A DNA stretch of 64,000 bases from Euglena gracilis (taxonomy: Eukaryota > Euglenida > Euglenophyceae > Euglenales): NCBI GenBank assembly GCA_039621445.1, contig CP154954.1:16324140-16388139 (forward strand), read 5' to 3'. How positions within the stretch are numbered: position 1 is the stretch's first letter; every line of letters starts with the position of its first letter. Below the pieces are notes generated by a model. The model made no database searches. It worked only from the letters and a program-made list of their open reading frames with translations, and had not been told where the DNA came from. Of the stretch, positions 9,219-19,204 are shown piece after piece. The position numbers and the translations under genes are program-made.

Positions 9219-9334
9219 GCCCAACACTGGAAGGACAAAATTGTGTTTATGCGCGCAATTGCGCGCATCAACATTAACATGTTGGTGCGCGCATTTGCGC
9301 GCATAAACACAATTTTGTCCTTCCAGTGTTGGGC
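9219..9334. repeat. 56-bp-arm hairpin with 4-nt loop
   Basis: The arm 9219-9274 (starting GCCCAACACTGGAAGGACAA) and the arm 9279-9334 are reverse complements except for two positions, around loop TAAC. Such a near-perfect 116-bp cruciform is hard to maintain by drift and suggests recent origin. Copy at 29925-30040. Confidence 0.95.
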
Positions 9335-9900
9335 TTCTTCTGCAGGGTTCTTTGCCACACAACTGGTTCTGCGCATCCCGGGTACAAGCCGGGTGGGAGA
9401 CACCCGTTCCCCTTTATTCCCTTCATTCCCTGCGGACCCCATTTCATCCCCCCTGCGCTTCCCTTGCCCAACACCCCACACTCACCCTCCTTCCCCAGTG
9501 TCCTTGTCGCCGGCTTGGTCACACCACACCCACACCCCCCGGCACTTCCTCCCCGCACTTTAACAAACAGCCCCACAAACACCACACCAAGGTGCCGCAA
9601 GCAACGCAGTCCGGCAAACACCCAGGACGCACACCGCCGGCAGCTCGGACACACCCGGTGACACAGCCGAAAGGAGCAACAGGGGCAGCAAAGGTCCCGT
9701 TCCTATGGTGCTTTTTTGCGTTTTTTTTCCCTTTTGGCCGGCAGGGTCCCGGGGGTTTCGACGTACAATGTCCATTTTGGCACACCCCAAAAACACCATT
9801 TTTCGCCAAAGTCCCGGGGGTCTCCCAGCCAAAATCAGAATTTTGCTCGTTTTTTGCACTCTCTTGTTCACGTGTTTTCAAACCCCCCTGACCTCCACAG
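9335..9900. other. unassigned interior of TIR element 2
   Basis: C-rich sequence with several overlapping ORFs on both strands (for example 9352-9891 plus and 9519-9941 minus). None has a recognisable domain. The T run at 9721-9731 differs from copy 2. Confidence 0.35.
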
Positions 9901-9991
9901 CCGAAACAAAGCACAATCAAAAAAATCGTAAATTTGCGCAAATGCGCAAAATCAAACGAAAAAAGCTTATGTGCGAATCCGGCCGCCTAAG

Positions 9992-9996
9992 AGGCA
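9992..9996. repeat. target site duplication, right (AGGCA)
   Basis: AGGCA directly follows the right terminus GGCCGCCTAAG and equals 6986-6990. Confidence 0.8.
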
Positions 9997-9999
9997 GAG

Positions 10000-10725
10000 T
10001 TTTGGTTACTTTTGACCCTCCGGTGCCCGCATCTGTGCTCCAGTTGCTACATCCAGTAGCCGCACAGCCACATCTGCTACTAAAACTGCTGGAGGGTGTT
10101 TGAAAAATACCTTTGACATCTGTGCACGGTAGGAAATCTGCAACTTTAGCCTAAAGTGCTGGCCAAAAAAATACCCAAAAACAGTGGCCCAGAAAGGCCC
10201 AAAGATTAAACCCTGGTCCAATGCGCCCCATCAAAGTAAGCTAGCTGAACCTCCTAAAAGGTCGACCTCCCCACAAAAAAGGAAACCCCTAGAGATGGGA
10301 AAAAAACCACAAAAAATAGACCTCGCCTGAGTCTGCATTTTTGGGGGTTTTTTGTTTAAAAAATTGTTGAAATTGTTGAAATTGTTGGCAGGGAGCCTTC
10401 TTTGCAGGAGGTCTGACTGGTTTGGGGGTGGCACTCTCACGGCTTACGAACAAAATTTATCCCCTTCCCAGGACCCCGAAGTTCTGGTGTGAACAGCAAG
10501 TATTCAAAAAAGCACATCCAAAAAATGAGATTAGATTTGAGCAACCAATCGAAACAGTGGTCCTGGGTCATATTTTGAGCAGGGATTATTATTTTTATTT
10601 TGCCTGCCAATTCTTTTCAGAATTCTGCACAATCCTGTTTTAGACTGATTTGGGCCAATTTTGATCATTTTAGTACATTTCGTAGATTTAGGGAAATCAC
10701 AAAAATTTATGCATTTGGCCCAAAA
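10000..10725. other. unassigned sequence, no gene seen
   Basis: Moderately AT-rich sequence with a short tandem GAAATTGTT near 10367-10388. No protein-like ORF above about 70 codons. Confidence 0.4.
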
Positions 10726-10727
10726 CT

Positions 10728-10796
10728 TAATATATAATATATTATATATATATATATATATATTATAAATATATGCATATATATATATATTTATAT

Positions 10797-10827
<31 letters not shown>

Positions 10828-10842
10828 TATAAATATATGCAT
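10728..10842. repeat. AT microsatellite
   Basis: Compound (AT)n with TTATAAATATATGCAT units, itself roughly palindromic. The equivalent in copy 2 (31434-31556) is a pure, longer AT run. Confidence 0.9.
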
Positions 10843-11202
10843 TGTGCGAAAAAAAGAGGATTATGCCTCCCACCCTGCCCTGATGCTTCAATTACCCCTC
10901 CCGAACACATCTCGGGGGCATAACCTCCCTTAAAAGAAGTAAGGGTCGCTGCAAGCGCAGCGTCCACTTAAAAATGCACCCCCCCCACAATCGGTCCACC
11001 ACGAGCACAGCCGTTCTTTTATTTGTGGGTGGGTCAGGAATGTGACATCAATGCAAATTGCGGAGAATGTGCAAGCACGATGCATTCTGTGAGGACGCTT
11101 TCTCCCATTATTCTCCTCCTGGCTGGATAAAAACACACACAATAAATTGGCTGAAACTGTCACACAACCGGATTGAATGTTCCTCCACGATTGACGGTAA
11201 AG

Positions 11203-11322
11203 CTGGGGTTGCCAACTTTAGGGGACCAAATTGCATATTAAGAATTTCAGCAAGCCAGCACAAAATTCAAAATTGGCCAAGAACATTAAAGGGGGGCAAG
11301 ATCGCAAGTTAAGGCTAAAGGG
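11203..11322 (+). repeat. dispersed repeat family R, copy 3
   Basis: Contains GGTTGCCAACTTTAGGGG, TTGCATATTAAGAATTTCAG, AAGCCAGCACAAAATTC, then GGGGGGCAAGATCGCAAG and GTTAAGGCTAAAGG, in the family order. The distal CATGTAAGGAGGAG block is missing or reduced to GAGGAGGTCC. Confidence 0.6.
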
Positions 11323-11429
11323 CACACAAAGAGGAGGTCCGAGTTGGAAAGATGGACCATAAAACGAAATGAGAAACCTCTCTTTTTCCCCTTCAAAAAG
11401 CAAAAAAAATAATCAAAACCCCAAACACT

Positions 11430-11900
11430 CATTTTATTTTGAGAAAAGACGATATGTTCAATGGAACTTTTATTCTATTGCCGAGCTGTAAAAATGGAAA
11501 CTTAACTAACCTTGAAACCTTTGATGCGGTTTGAATGCTCCAGGAATGTCGCTTTGACACGGGGGCGGGGGTGTCAACAGAATGGTAACAATGAAAACAG
11601 CAAATAACCAGGAAAGGGGTGAGTGTCAACAACATGGCGTGGACGGGATAAGGTGGATAACTTCCAAAATTTCCACAACTGGGTATGAAAATCATGAAGT
11701 GGGTCCCGAGGGAAGATTCGAGCTCAGTACGACCTTTATCAGTCAGGAAAGCAGTTTTCTAGCAGGAGCCCCTTGCTTGCGAACAATTTCCCAGCTGGCA
11801 ACCCGGGGACAGATGGGTTTGCGAGAGTGGGTGGGTGGGCCACTCAGCCGACCCAGGGGGGTGGGGGTGGGGGGGGGGTTGGGGTTGCACCGTGGGCCAG
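11430..11900. other. unassigned sequence, no gene seen
   Basis: An ORF at 11582-12031 (plus) runs through unique sequence into the GCATCGCCCA minisatellite. Its composition does not persuade me it is coding. A G run lies at 11855-11878. Confidence 0.35.
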
Positions 11901-11940
11901 TCTGTCCCGGCCAAGCACCTCTGGTCAGCCATGCCCTTGG

Positions 11941-12004
11941 GCCCAGCATCGCCCAGCATCGCCCAGCATCGCCCAGCATCGCTCAGCATCGCCCAGCATC
12001 GCCT
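11941..12004 (+). repeat. (CAGCATCGCC)n minisatellite
   Basis: Six tandem 10-bp units CAGCATCGCC with one T variant. Also found at 13218-13331 and related GCATCGCCCTG units at 14755-14830. Confidence 0.95.
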
Positions 12005-12059
12005 TTGGAGCCCTTGAAGGTGTACCTATAATGCCTGCTGCTTTTGCCGCTCTAGCCCA

Positions 12060-12560
12060 CTTTTGGTTACTTTTCGCCGTCTTTGGTTGCTTTTTGACCA
12101 CTTTGACCACTTTTTGACTGCTTTTTGCCCACATTGACCACTTTTGACTGCTTTTTGACCACTGTTGCCCACATCTGCTGCCTTTTGACCAATTTTGACT
12201 GCTTCTTGACCACTTTTGCTGCTTTTTGCCCACCTTTGCCCATTTCCAACCACCTTTGCAGCTTTTTGATCACTTTTGCTGCTTTTTGACCACTTTTGGC
12301 CCCTTTTGCCTGCTTTTTGACCACTTTTGACAACTTTTGTTGCTTTTCGACCACTTTTGCCCACGTTTGCTACTTTTTGCCCACTTTTGGCCATTGTTGC
12401 TGCTTTTTGATCACTTCACTTTTTTGATGCCCACTTTTGCTGCTTTTTGACCACTTTTGCCCACTTTTGCCCACTTTTTTACCACTTTTGTTGCTTTCTG
12501 ACCACTCTTACCCACTTTTGCCTGTTTTTTTACCACTTTTTGACCACTTTTGCTGCTTTT
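12060..12560 (+). repeat. TGCTTTTTGACCACTTT degenerate array
   Basis: About 500 bp of short variable units on the theme GCTTTTTGACCACTTTTG and CCCACTTTTG. On the minus strand it reads as Lys/Gln/Ser-rich ORFs (SGQKAAKVVKK repeats), which are translations of the repeat. Confidence 0.9.
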
Positions 12561-12644
12561 TGCTGGAGGATGTGGTGCAGGCCAGTGAGATGGCAACTTC
12601 GAGTGCAAGTTTCAAGCCTCTTGCCGGTCAGACAAACAAAGTCC

Positions 12645-12857
12645 AAATATCTGCGTCTTGTCCAGTATCTGCATCTTGTCCAGCAACTGCATCTTGTCCA
12701 GCATCTGCTTCTTGTCCAGCAACTGCATCTTGTCCACCATCTGCATGTTGTCCAGTGTCTGAATCCAGTTCATCTTGTCCAGCATCGGCATCTTGTCCAG
12801 TATCTGCATCGTGTCCAGCATCTGCATCTTGTCCATTATCTGTCCAGTATTCATCTG
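12645..12857 (+). repeat. 18-bp minisatellite (CATCTTGTCCAGCATCTG)
   Basis: About eleven 18-bp units with point variants. All three forward frames and two reverse frames stay open, giving hexapeptide repeats (ASCPVS forward; GQDADA or LDKMQM reverse). The period is a multiple of three, so coding use cannot be excluded, but no flanking domain supports it. Confidence 0.9.
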
Positions 12858-12879
12858 TTGGCTCCTGACCAAGCCAAGA

Positions 12880-13090
12880 TAACCACAAAAGCCCAAAAAT
12901 GACCACAAAAAACCTAAAATTGACCACAAAAAGCCCCAAAAAGCAACTAAAATAACCAAAAATTGTCCAAAAACACCAACAATGTCCACAAAAGATTGTG
13001 AGAAATGACCCAAAATCACCAAAAAGGCGCAAAATGGCCAAAAATGGTATAAAATCTGCTCAAAAAGGCCCCAATTAGCCCAATATTTGC
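12880..13090 (+). repeat. AAAATGACCACAAAAA / CCAAAA-rich array
   Basis: Degenerate units ACCACAAAAA and GGCCAAAAATGG, roughly reverse-complementary to the array at 12060-12560. Confidence 0.75.
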
Positions 13091-13217
13091 CAAATCAGTG
13101 ATAAATAGCCCCCAAATTAGCAAAAATTGACCCGTTATGGCCAAAATGGGTGTAAAGCTGGAGCTTTGTGGGGAAATTATCCCAAAAATAGTTCAATTCT
13201 CCACAATATACAAAAAA

Positions 13218-13331
13218 TGCCAGCATCGCCCAGCATCGCCCAGCATCGGAACCCCACCTCTGGTCTCCAAAAATCCAGCATCGCCCAGCATCGCCCAGCA
13301 TCGCCCTGCATCGCCCAGCATCGCCCAGCAT
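13218..13331 (+). repeat. (CAGCATCGCC)n minisatellite, interrupted
   Basis: Two runs of CAGCATCGCC units separated by GGAACCCCACCTCTGGTC, which repeats the ACCTCTGGTC at the first minisatellite. Confidence 0.95.
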
Positions 13332-13484
13332 CATCAGAGGTGCTTGGTCCCGGCCGAAGGCCAGGCCAGAATTATTTTAAAAGACTTCCCGCCGATGTTG
13401 TGCGGGTGTGTTGGTGGGAGGGTGGACCCCCTCCCCGACTGCCAGGGTGGGTGAGCAATTTTTTGTGGAACCGCCCTCCCTTCT

Positions 13485-13505
13485 GGGGGTTAGGGTTAGG
13501 GTTAG
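13485..13505 (+). repeat. short (TTAGGG)n tract
   Basis: GGGTTAGGGTTAGGGTTAG lies between a C/T-rich segment and the TACATA microsatellite. A second tract, TAGGGTTAGGGTTAGG, is at 14013-14028. TTAGGG is a telomere unit in many eukaryotes. Here it is interstitial and only three units long. Confidence 0.8.
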
Positions 13506-13568
13506 TGTAGCCATCGTGGGGTGAACGTTAATACCCCCCCCGGAGGTGGTACTAAAATTCTCACCTGC

Positions 13569-13845
<277 letters not shown>

Positions 13846-14012
13846 GGCAGCAAGCCACTACTTGGTCCGCGGGTCAAGTAGTAGCTCCATAGGGGGGGGG
13901 GGTTGCTCCTGCGTCCGCCGGTCCCCTCAGTTCGGCCCCGCGGGGCCGGAACAGCGCCGGATCCGGGCAAAAAACGGTCAGACCGCGGAGATTTCCCACT
14001 TAATTGAAGGAA

Positions 14013-14028
14013 TAGGGTTAGGGTTAGG
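14013..14028 (+). repeat. short (TTAGGG)n tract
   Basis: TAGGGTTAGGGTTAGG, about 510 bp from the tract at 13485 and in the same orientation. Confidence 0.8.
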
Positions 14029-14039
14029 ATCGGCCCACC

Positions 14040-14365
14040 GAAGATGGGCACCTTTCGGGGACCAAGTTCGGTTGGAAGTTGGGTCCCAGTTTGGGAAGAT
14101 TTTGGAATCGCCCGTTTTCCACCAAAAGGCCCGAATTCGACCGAAATTCCCCCCGAATTTGTCCGCCGTGGTGGCACCACCAGTGGCACCGCGGGCCGTT
14201 CAACCACTTTTCTTTTTTTCCTTTTTAACTTGGCCTTGTTACAGTTGGCCTGCGGCCACAACTTGCAACCTTGGCCCCAAAATTTTAATATTCTCGCCAA
14301 TTTGTGCACAGTTTACCGAAATTCTTACGGCCATCCATTGTGGCCCCAGCAAGCGTTGCCACCCG
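14040..14365. other. unassigned sequence, no gene seen
   Basis: Mixed sequence ending in a G run at 14366-14384. In copy 2 this run marks the left edge of a 2.75-kb inserted segment. Confidence 0.4.
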
Positions 14366-14629
14366 GGGGGGGGGGGGGGGGGGGACGCTTTGGTCTGAGG
14401 GGATAGCTGCCTCCACTACCTTGTTGGGCCGGTGCTGCTGGTTCCCTCTTCAAGACGTTGACACAAAATTTGCCAAGATACTGCCGACATTTCTTTTCCC
14501 GAAAAACTCTCTGTTGACCATTGCAAAGCTGTACCCCAGTCCCTATGTCAACAGAAAGACAGCCTGAATGGTTCGTCCCCATATGCGCGTAACGATTCGT
14601 CCAACGATCCATAAACCTCGAATCAAATC

Positions 14630-14835
14630 AAAAAGACCTCAAACGGCCAAAAAAAAGTTCAGAAATGATCAAAAGCGGCCAAAGCAGCTAAAACAGTGTG
14701 GCCGAATGTGGCCAAAATGGCTGAAAACGTCAAACAATAGCAAAAAATGCCGACATCGCTTTGCATTGCCCTGCATCCCAAAATCAAGAACCTCACCTTA
14801 GACTCCACAATTACTGCATCGCCCTGCACCATCCC
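14630..14835 (+). repeat. GGCCAAAA / GCATCGCCCTG repeat, related to 13100-13331
   Basis: AAACGGCCAAAAAA, AAAATGGCTGAAAACG, then AAAAAATGCCGACATCGC, TTGCATTGCCCTGCATC and a second CATCGCCCTGCACC repeat the order seen at 13100-13331. It is a diverged member of the same composite family. Confidence 0.6.
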
Positions 14836-14844
14836 AGCGCCCTG

Positions 14845-15027
14845 GACTCGATTGAACGTTAGGCCAGGGTACCAACCATGCGTAAAATAAGCCAAAACGC
14901 CCGAAAATTGGGCGCAAAGTTGCAAATTAAAGCTGAAGTTTAGGGAGGTCAAGTTTGCATGTAAGGAGGAGGGGGGGGCCAAGCGCCCGGGGGGGGGGGC
15001 AAGCGCCTGGGGGGGGTACCAACCCCC
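14845..15027 (+). repeat. dispersed repeat family R, copy 4
   Basis: The best-preserved copy: TTGAACGTTAGGCCAGGG, AAAATAAGCCAAAACGCC, GCAAAGTTGCAAATTAAAGC, GTCAAGTTTGCATGTAAGG and AGGAGGGGGGGGCCAAGCG followed by two G runs. Confidence 0.75.
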
Positions 15028-15029
15028 AA

Positions 15030-15700
15030 AGATTTCCAGCCAAGCCATGCAAGGAACCTGTGGATCGAGTCTGGGCCCGCAGACGCGAGAGCCAAAGCTA
15101 TTACACACGCAACGCAGAGGACAAGCGACACGCGACTATGGAGCTTGGAATCGTTATAGCTTCCAAGGAGCTCTAAAAACAAGAGCGCAAAGAATTGGGG
15201 CTGTTGATTCATCAGATGGGAACGCCACCAGAATGGTCCCGGGGCTTGGCCCACGCCTGCAGGACACAGGCCGCAAATGTGTCACCGTGGGGGAAGGGCA
15301 GGGTAAAAAATGAGCGGGGACAGGGGGGGGTAGGACCCCCTGGAGGGCGTGTGGGTCGGACCCCCCCTCCCCCCGTGCAAAAAAATATCTTTACAGCTCT
15401 TTGCACCGGAAAAAAAATGGGCCTTTAAAAGGGCAAAAAAAAAAAGCATTTTTGAAAAATTGGTCAAAACATACGGCGAAAATTTCATTTTCCCGGCGAG
15501 AAGCGCTGGAAAATTGTTCTTGGTTCCTGGGGAGGGATTTTAGCATGAGCCACTTGTGCAGGATCACTGGAGATTTTGGACAAAATAATACTTCTTGCCT
15601 GTCCCACTAGTTCCTGTAGGACGTCCCACTACTTATACCCCCACTTACTGTGATTCACACATCCCCACACAGTGATTCTGAAAATGCACCCGAAATTTCT
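15030..15700. other. unassigned sequence, no gene seen
   Basis: Short ORFs on both strands with no domain. Contains G, C and A homopolymers. Confidence 0.4.
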
Positions 15701-16200
15701 GGGTTTATCCCAACCCCCCAACCCACACAGTCCCCCCACTAAGGCCAGTGGGGGTGCCAATTTTTCCAGTATATGACATTTGTGGTCCAAGATTGGGGGT
15801 GTTTGTTGGGAAACAGTTTTGTTGGGCAAACGGTGCCACTATCGGTCATCTGGCCTCCCCCTGGGGGGTGTAGAGCCCAAAAAACCGATCAGTTAATCTG
15901 TAATCACCCCTGGTGGCGGGGGCTAGTGGGGAAAACAGTGAGGAATGGTATGGCTTTGTTGGCATCAAGGTTGACATCAGGATCAAGCAGTTTCAGTGAC
16001 ATGGTTTTTAAACCATCCACGACTTCTTCTTCGCAGCCACCGTGAAAGCCCTGAGACCTGCAAGGAAAATTGAGCCTGGGGATGGCGTTGCTTGCAGGCT
16101 GTTGTCCTTTTGAAACCACCGTTGGATTGCTTCGGCACTGGATTTCTGCTAGTTGAGACACCCACCCAATATCTTTGAAGAAAATGTGCCGAATGCACAG
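15701..16200. other. unassigned sequence; weak minus-strand ORF
   Basis: A minus-strand ORF (15904-16245, also 39344-39670 in copy 2) reads with moderately protein-like composition (FHGGCEEEVVDGLKTMSLKL). No domain is recognised. It ends in the C run at 16202-16213. Confidence 0.25.
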
Positions 16201-16204
16201 TACC

Positions 16205-16378
16205 CCCCCCCCCGGGCGTTTGGCCACACTCCTCCTTACATGCAAACTTCGCCCCTGTAGAGATGGCCTTTGGACTTTTGCACATGGCCGCCAAAATTCT
16301 TCAGATGCAAACTTAGCCCCCTTAAGGTTGGCCCCCTGGCCTTACCTTCATGGCCTGGGCCAAGCACCCGGGCGGGGG
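16205..16378 (-). repeat. dispersed repeat family R, copy 5 (inverted)
   Basis: On the minus strand it reads CCCCGCCCGGGTGCTTGG, CATGAAGGTAAGGCCAGG, GGCTAAGTTTGCATCTG and GCGAAGTTTGCATGTAAGG, then AGGAGTGTGGCCAAACGCC with a G run. Confidence 0.65.
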
Positions 16379-16489
16379 ACAGCAAGAAGCAAAATTTGGC
16401 TAGACTGACCGATGGTCCTGTCAGCCATTTCATGCAAAGTTTGCGTTAATGTGGTCTCGATGCTGCCAAAGCCGCAAAACCATCAAGTG

Positions 16490-16521
16490 TGTACGCGCGC
16501 GCGCGCGCGTGTGTGTGTGTC
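16490..16521. repeat. (GC)n(GT)n microsatellite
   Basis: ACGCGCGCGCGCGCGTGTGTGTGTGT. Confidence 0.95.
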
Positions 16522-16840
16522 ATGAATTTCACCGTTTTTGAATTTTTGATAAACAGGAACCTTTGCAGTCTTGAAGTCGTTCAAACATTGAACTTGTGTT
16601 CGGCTCCTGTGGATCTGGAAAAAAAACAGCCTTTTTGCAAGTCGCTGTAAAAATATGTGTGGTGTCGTTGCCAGGGAAACGGTGCCCCAGATCAGCCAGA
16701 GGGCAGCTGGCGGCAAACGTGTATACCAAACAGGCGAGGGCAAGGCTCCCCGTTCAACCGGTGCGACATGCGCAATGTGAAAAGGCCTTTCGCTGGTGCA
16801 ACCAGGGGCTCAGTTGAGGCTGAGTTGGTACAAATGATCG

Positions 16841-16907
16841 CACACGCGCGCACGCACACACACACACACACACACACACATGCACACGCACACACACACA
16901 CATACAT
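16841..16907 (+). repeat. (CA)n microsatellite
   Basis: CACACG and CACACA units with one ATGCACACG interruption; longer in copy 2. Confidence 0.95.
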
Positions 16908-16909
16908 AT

Positions 16910-17390
16910 CAGCCATAAATCACCCTGGTAGTTACCTTCAAGGTAAGTGAATGGTGGCGGGGAGGGGGCAAAATCTACAACAAGGACTTCACGGTTTCTA
17001 ACATTTTTGGAACTTTGGAACTTGTATTTTTTCAAAAAAATGCCAAAATAAGGGGAAATGCAAGCTTTGGGGGTGAAGAGAAAATGCAAACTGCATCATT
17101 TATATCATTGACAGAATCCAGGTAGTGGCAAATAGGCATCTTTTCAGAAAGCTTCACCCCGGAGTGCTTTCCCATTAGCATTACCCAAATACTCGCACGG
17201 GGGGCACGGGGGGTCGAAAATGAACCCCCCTTGCCTGACCATTCACAAGGGAGCATTGACTGTAATGGCAATTTTCTCAAACCAAACCAAACCTTTCTTT
17301 CCCAAACCAAAGCCCCCCAGGGGGGTTTCCTGTCATGGCACGCCATAGCCCAACGCACCCCCCTCCCCAAGGGTTGTTAAAGAAAACCTA
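16910..17390. other. unassigned sequence, no gene seen
   Basis: Contains CCCGCACGGGGGGCACGGGG-type sequence near 17195 and tandem CAAACCAAAC near 17280. ORFs lack recognisable domains. Confidence 0.4.
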
Positions 17391-17394
17391 ATGG

Positions 17395-17590
17395 ACCAAA
17401 AAAAAAAAGACGACAAAGGCCAAAAATAGCCAAAAATGTACAAAACGGCCAAAAGTGGCGAAAATGGCTTAAAATATCGAACGTTGACAGAAGAAAACTT
17501 CCGCTCATCGCCCTGCCGCCTGCAACAGAACCCAAGCTTTGGCCCAAGCTTGGGAGATGCAGCATCGTCAAACGTGCTTGGTCGGCAGGG
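17395..17590 (+). repeat. GGCCAAAA array with GCATCGTC / GTGCTTGGTC end
   Basis: GGCCAAAAATAGCCAAAAATG units are followed by CATCGCCCTGCC, then GCAGCATCGTC and ACGTGCTTGGTCGGC. This order resembles the composite repeat ending at about 13358. Confidence 0.55.
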
Positions 17591-17839
17591 AGTCGCATCC
17601 AGAGGGGAGATATACCTGTGCCAAAGATCCAGCTGAACAATCATCTCTGAGGTTATGACAGTCCCCTTTCTGTCAAAAAAATTTCAAGTCTGGACGATTG
17701 ATGGGTGGGTATCCAACTTTCCATCACTCTTAAGCTTTTCAGAAAGCCAGAAGATCTGACACCACAGAGTGTGGGCCGAGAGGTGCCTTGGGCTGGTCAT
17801 TCCGGTGCGGTGGAACAGCTACACAAAGCCACCTGGCAT

Positions 17840-17890
17840 CCAGAACACACACGCACGCACGCACGCACGCATGCGCGCGCACACACTGGC
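17840..17890 (+). repeat. (CACG)n / (GC)n microsatellite
   Basis: ACACACGCACGCACGCACGC then ATGCGCGCGCACACAC. Confidence 0.9.
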
Positions 17891-18231
17891 ACTAGAACGC
17901 GCACTGACGGGCTGCACAGGTGTCCGCTGCCCCAATCCTGCGCATTATCCATTATTTCTCAAATTATGGGCTATTTATACACGGATTTGCTTATTTGAAA
18001 TTTACTGGTTTTTTTTATTCAGCTTGAGTTCTCTGATGTGAAAAAAAGAGCAGATACGGAAGCATAAACACCTGAATGGCCAAGCCTTCACTTAAGGGCC
18101 CCCCAGAGGGTGTGTCGAACTGAATTGACACTAGCTGGAAAGCCTCGCTGGAAACAAAAATACTTCAGAGTCGCAGCTGGCTGCAAAAAAAATTGTTCCC
18201 GGTGGTCGCAATAAAAAAAAAACAACGACTA

Positions 18232-18312
18232 CAACAGCAGCAGCAGCAGCAGCAGCAGCAAAAACTTGTTGTTGTTGTTGTTGTCATTATCATTATCATT
18301 ATCATTATCATT

Positions 18313-18343
<31 letters not shown>

Positions 18344-18373
18344 ATGCTGTTGTTGTTGTTGTTGTTATTGTTC

Positions 18374-18409
<36 letters not shown>

Positions 18410-18435
18410 CATTACTATTATCATCATCATCATCG

Positions 18436-18529
<94 letters not shown>

Positions 18530-18608
18530 CGTCGTCGTCGTCGTCGTCGTCGTCGTTGTTGTTGTTGTTGTTGTTGTTGTTGATGCTGTTGTTGTTGTTG
18601 TTGTTGGT
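18232..18608. repeat. compound trinucleotide tract (CAG, GTT, ATC/ATT, GTC)
   Basis: Blocks of CAG, GTT, TCATTA, TCA, GTT, TCG and GTT follow one another over about 375 bp. The order is shared by copy 2, but block lengths differ. Translated ORFs (poly-N, -Q, -L, -V, -C) are artefacts. AATAAA occurs about 90 bp downstream at 18697, inside GTAATAAAGC. Confidence 0.97.
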
Positions 18609-18739
18609 GCAAAAAATGTATGGTGTTACATAATGAATCATGTTATGTGTACAATTTATGCCAGAATATTACAAGTTGTGCAACCTCTGTTTGTAATAAA
18701 GCTGGTTTGAAAACGTGCCTAAAAATGCGGGACTGCAAA

Positions 18740-19200
18740 TTCTTTTAGGACCTGGGGGGGTCAGCACTTGGGGTGGGCCACAATTGCAGGGAGGGGAAAA
18801 ACGCAACATGGACCCTCAAAAACGCGATGCAAACAAATGAAAAATAAACGTAAAAAAAAAATGCAAAAAAAACGGTAATTGCATGTAAAATCCTTTGCTA
18901 GCTGCGGAGCCACGGAGCTCCCCCCGAAATGCAATTTCAGCCTGAGGGGCTTAAATTTCAGCTCCATCAGGGCAGATTTTTCATTTCGCATAAAGATATG
19001 CAATTTGTTGGCAAAAATTGCAAAATTGGGGACATTGGGGGCAAAATGAGGAATTTTTCATTCTCCAAAAAATTCCAGCAAAATCGAAAAATCGCTGCAA
19101 AAAAACAAAAAGAGCACAAATTTTGCCAAAATCAAAAAAAAACACAAAAGAAAACTACAAAAAAAAAACGCGTTCCCCCCCCGCACATTTGAAAACGAGG
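18740..19200. other. unassigned A-rich sequence, no gene seen
   Basis: AAAAAATGCAAAAAAAACG-type A-rich sequence with GCAATTTCAG. Short Lys-rich ORFs are compositional. Confidence 0.4.
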
Positions 19201-19204
19201 ATTG

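Larger units (their letters stand above)
6991..9991. mobile_element. TIR element 2 with 5-bp TSD (same family as element 1)
   Basis: The left end reads CTTAGGCGGCCGGATTCGCA, then CTTAAGCTTTTTTCC. The right end on the minus strand reads the same 20 bases, then CATAAGCTTTTTTCG. Similarity continues inward through TTGCGCAAAT to about 80 bp. A perfect AGGCA duplication flanks the 3001-bp element. The interior is dominated by dyads built on GCGCAAATGCGC and by long foldbacks (8795-8938, 9002-9049, 9219-9334). No transposase, integrase or tyrosine recombinase ORF was recognised. Most of it (from 7219) recurs at 27924-30696, where the left end is lost at an assembly gap. Confidence 0.85.
11908..13358. 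repeat. composite repeat bounded by inverted AAGCACCTCTG
   Basis: CCGGCCAAGCACCTCTGG (about 11916-11933) and ATCAGAGGTGCTTGGTCCCGG (about 13330-13350) are inverted relative to each other. Each is adjacent to a GCATCGCCCA minisatellite. Between them lie a TTTTTGACCAC array, an 18-bp minisatellite and an AAAATGACCACAAAAA-rich stretch that is roughly the reverse complement of the first array. The whole therefore has an inverted-repeat plan. Confidence 0.55.

Noticed and set aside
6991-9991. CACTA/En-Spm transposon
   Set aside because: A CACTTAG reading including the preceding CA is tempting, but the perfect flanking duplication (AGGCA) places the end at CTTAG, and the TSD is 5 bp, not 3 bp.
12645-12857. 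CRISPR-like array
   Set aside because: The 18-bp units have no spacers and the genome is eukaryotic; the GATTATTCGT clusters were rejected for the same reason.
18165-18641. Poly-Asn, poly-Gln and poly-Leu ORFs
   Set aside because: Translated trinucleotide repeat; block lengths differ between the two copies.
18697-18702. AATAAA as a polyadenylation signal
   Set aside because: No transcript unit upstream, only repeat sequence; the hexamer is expected by chance.
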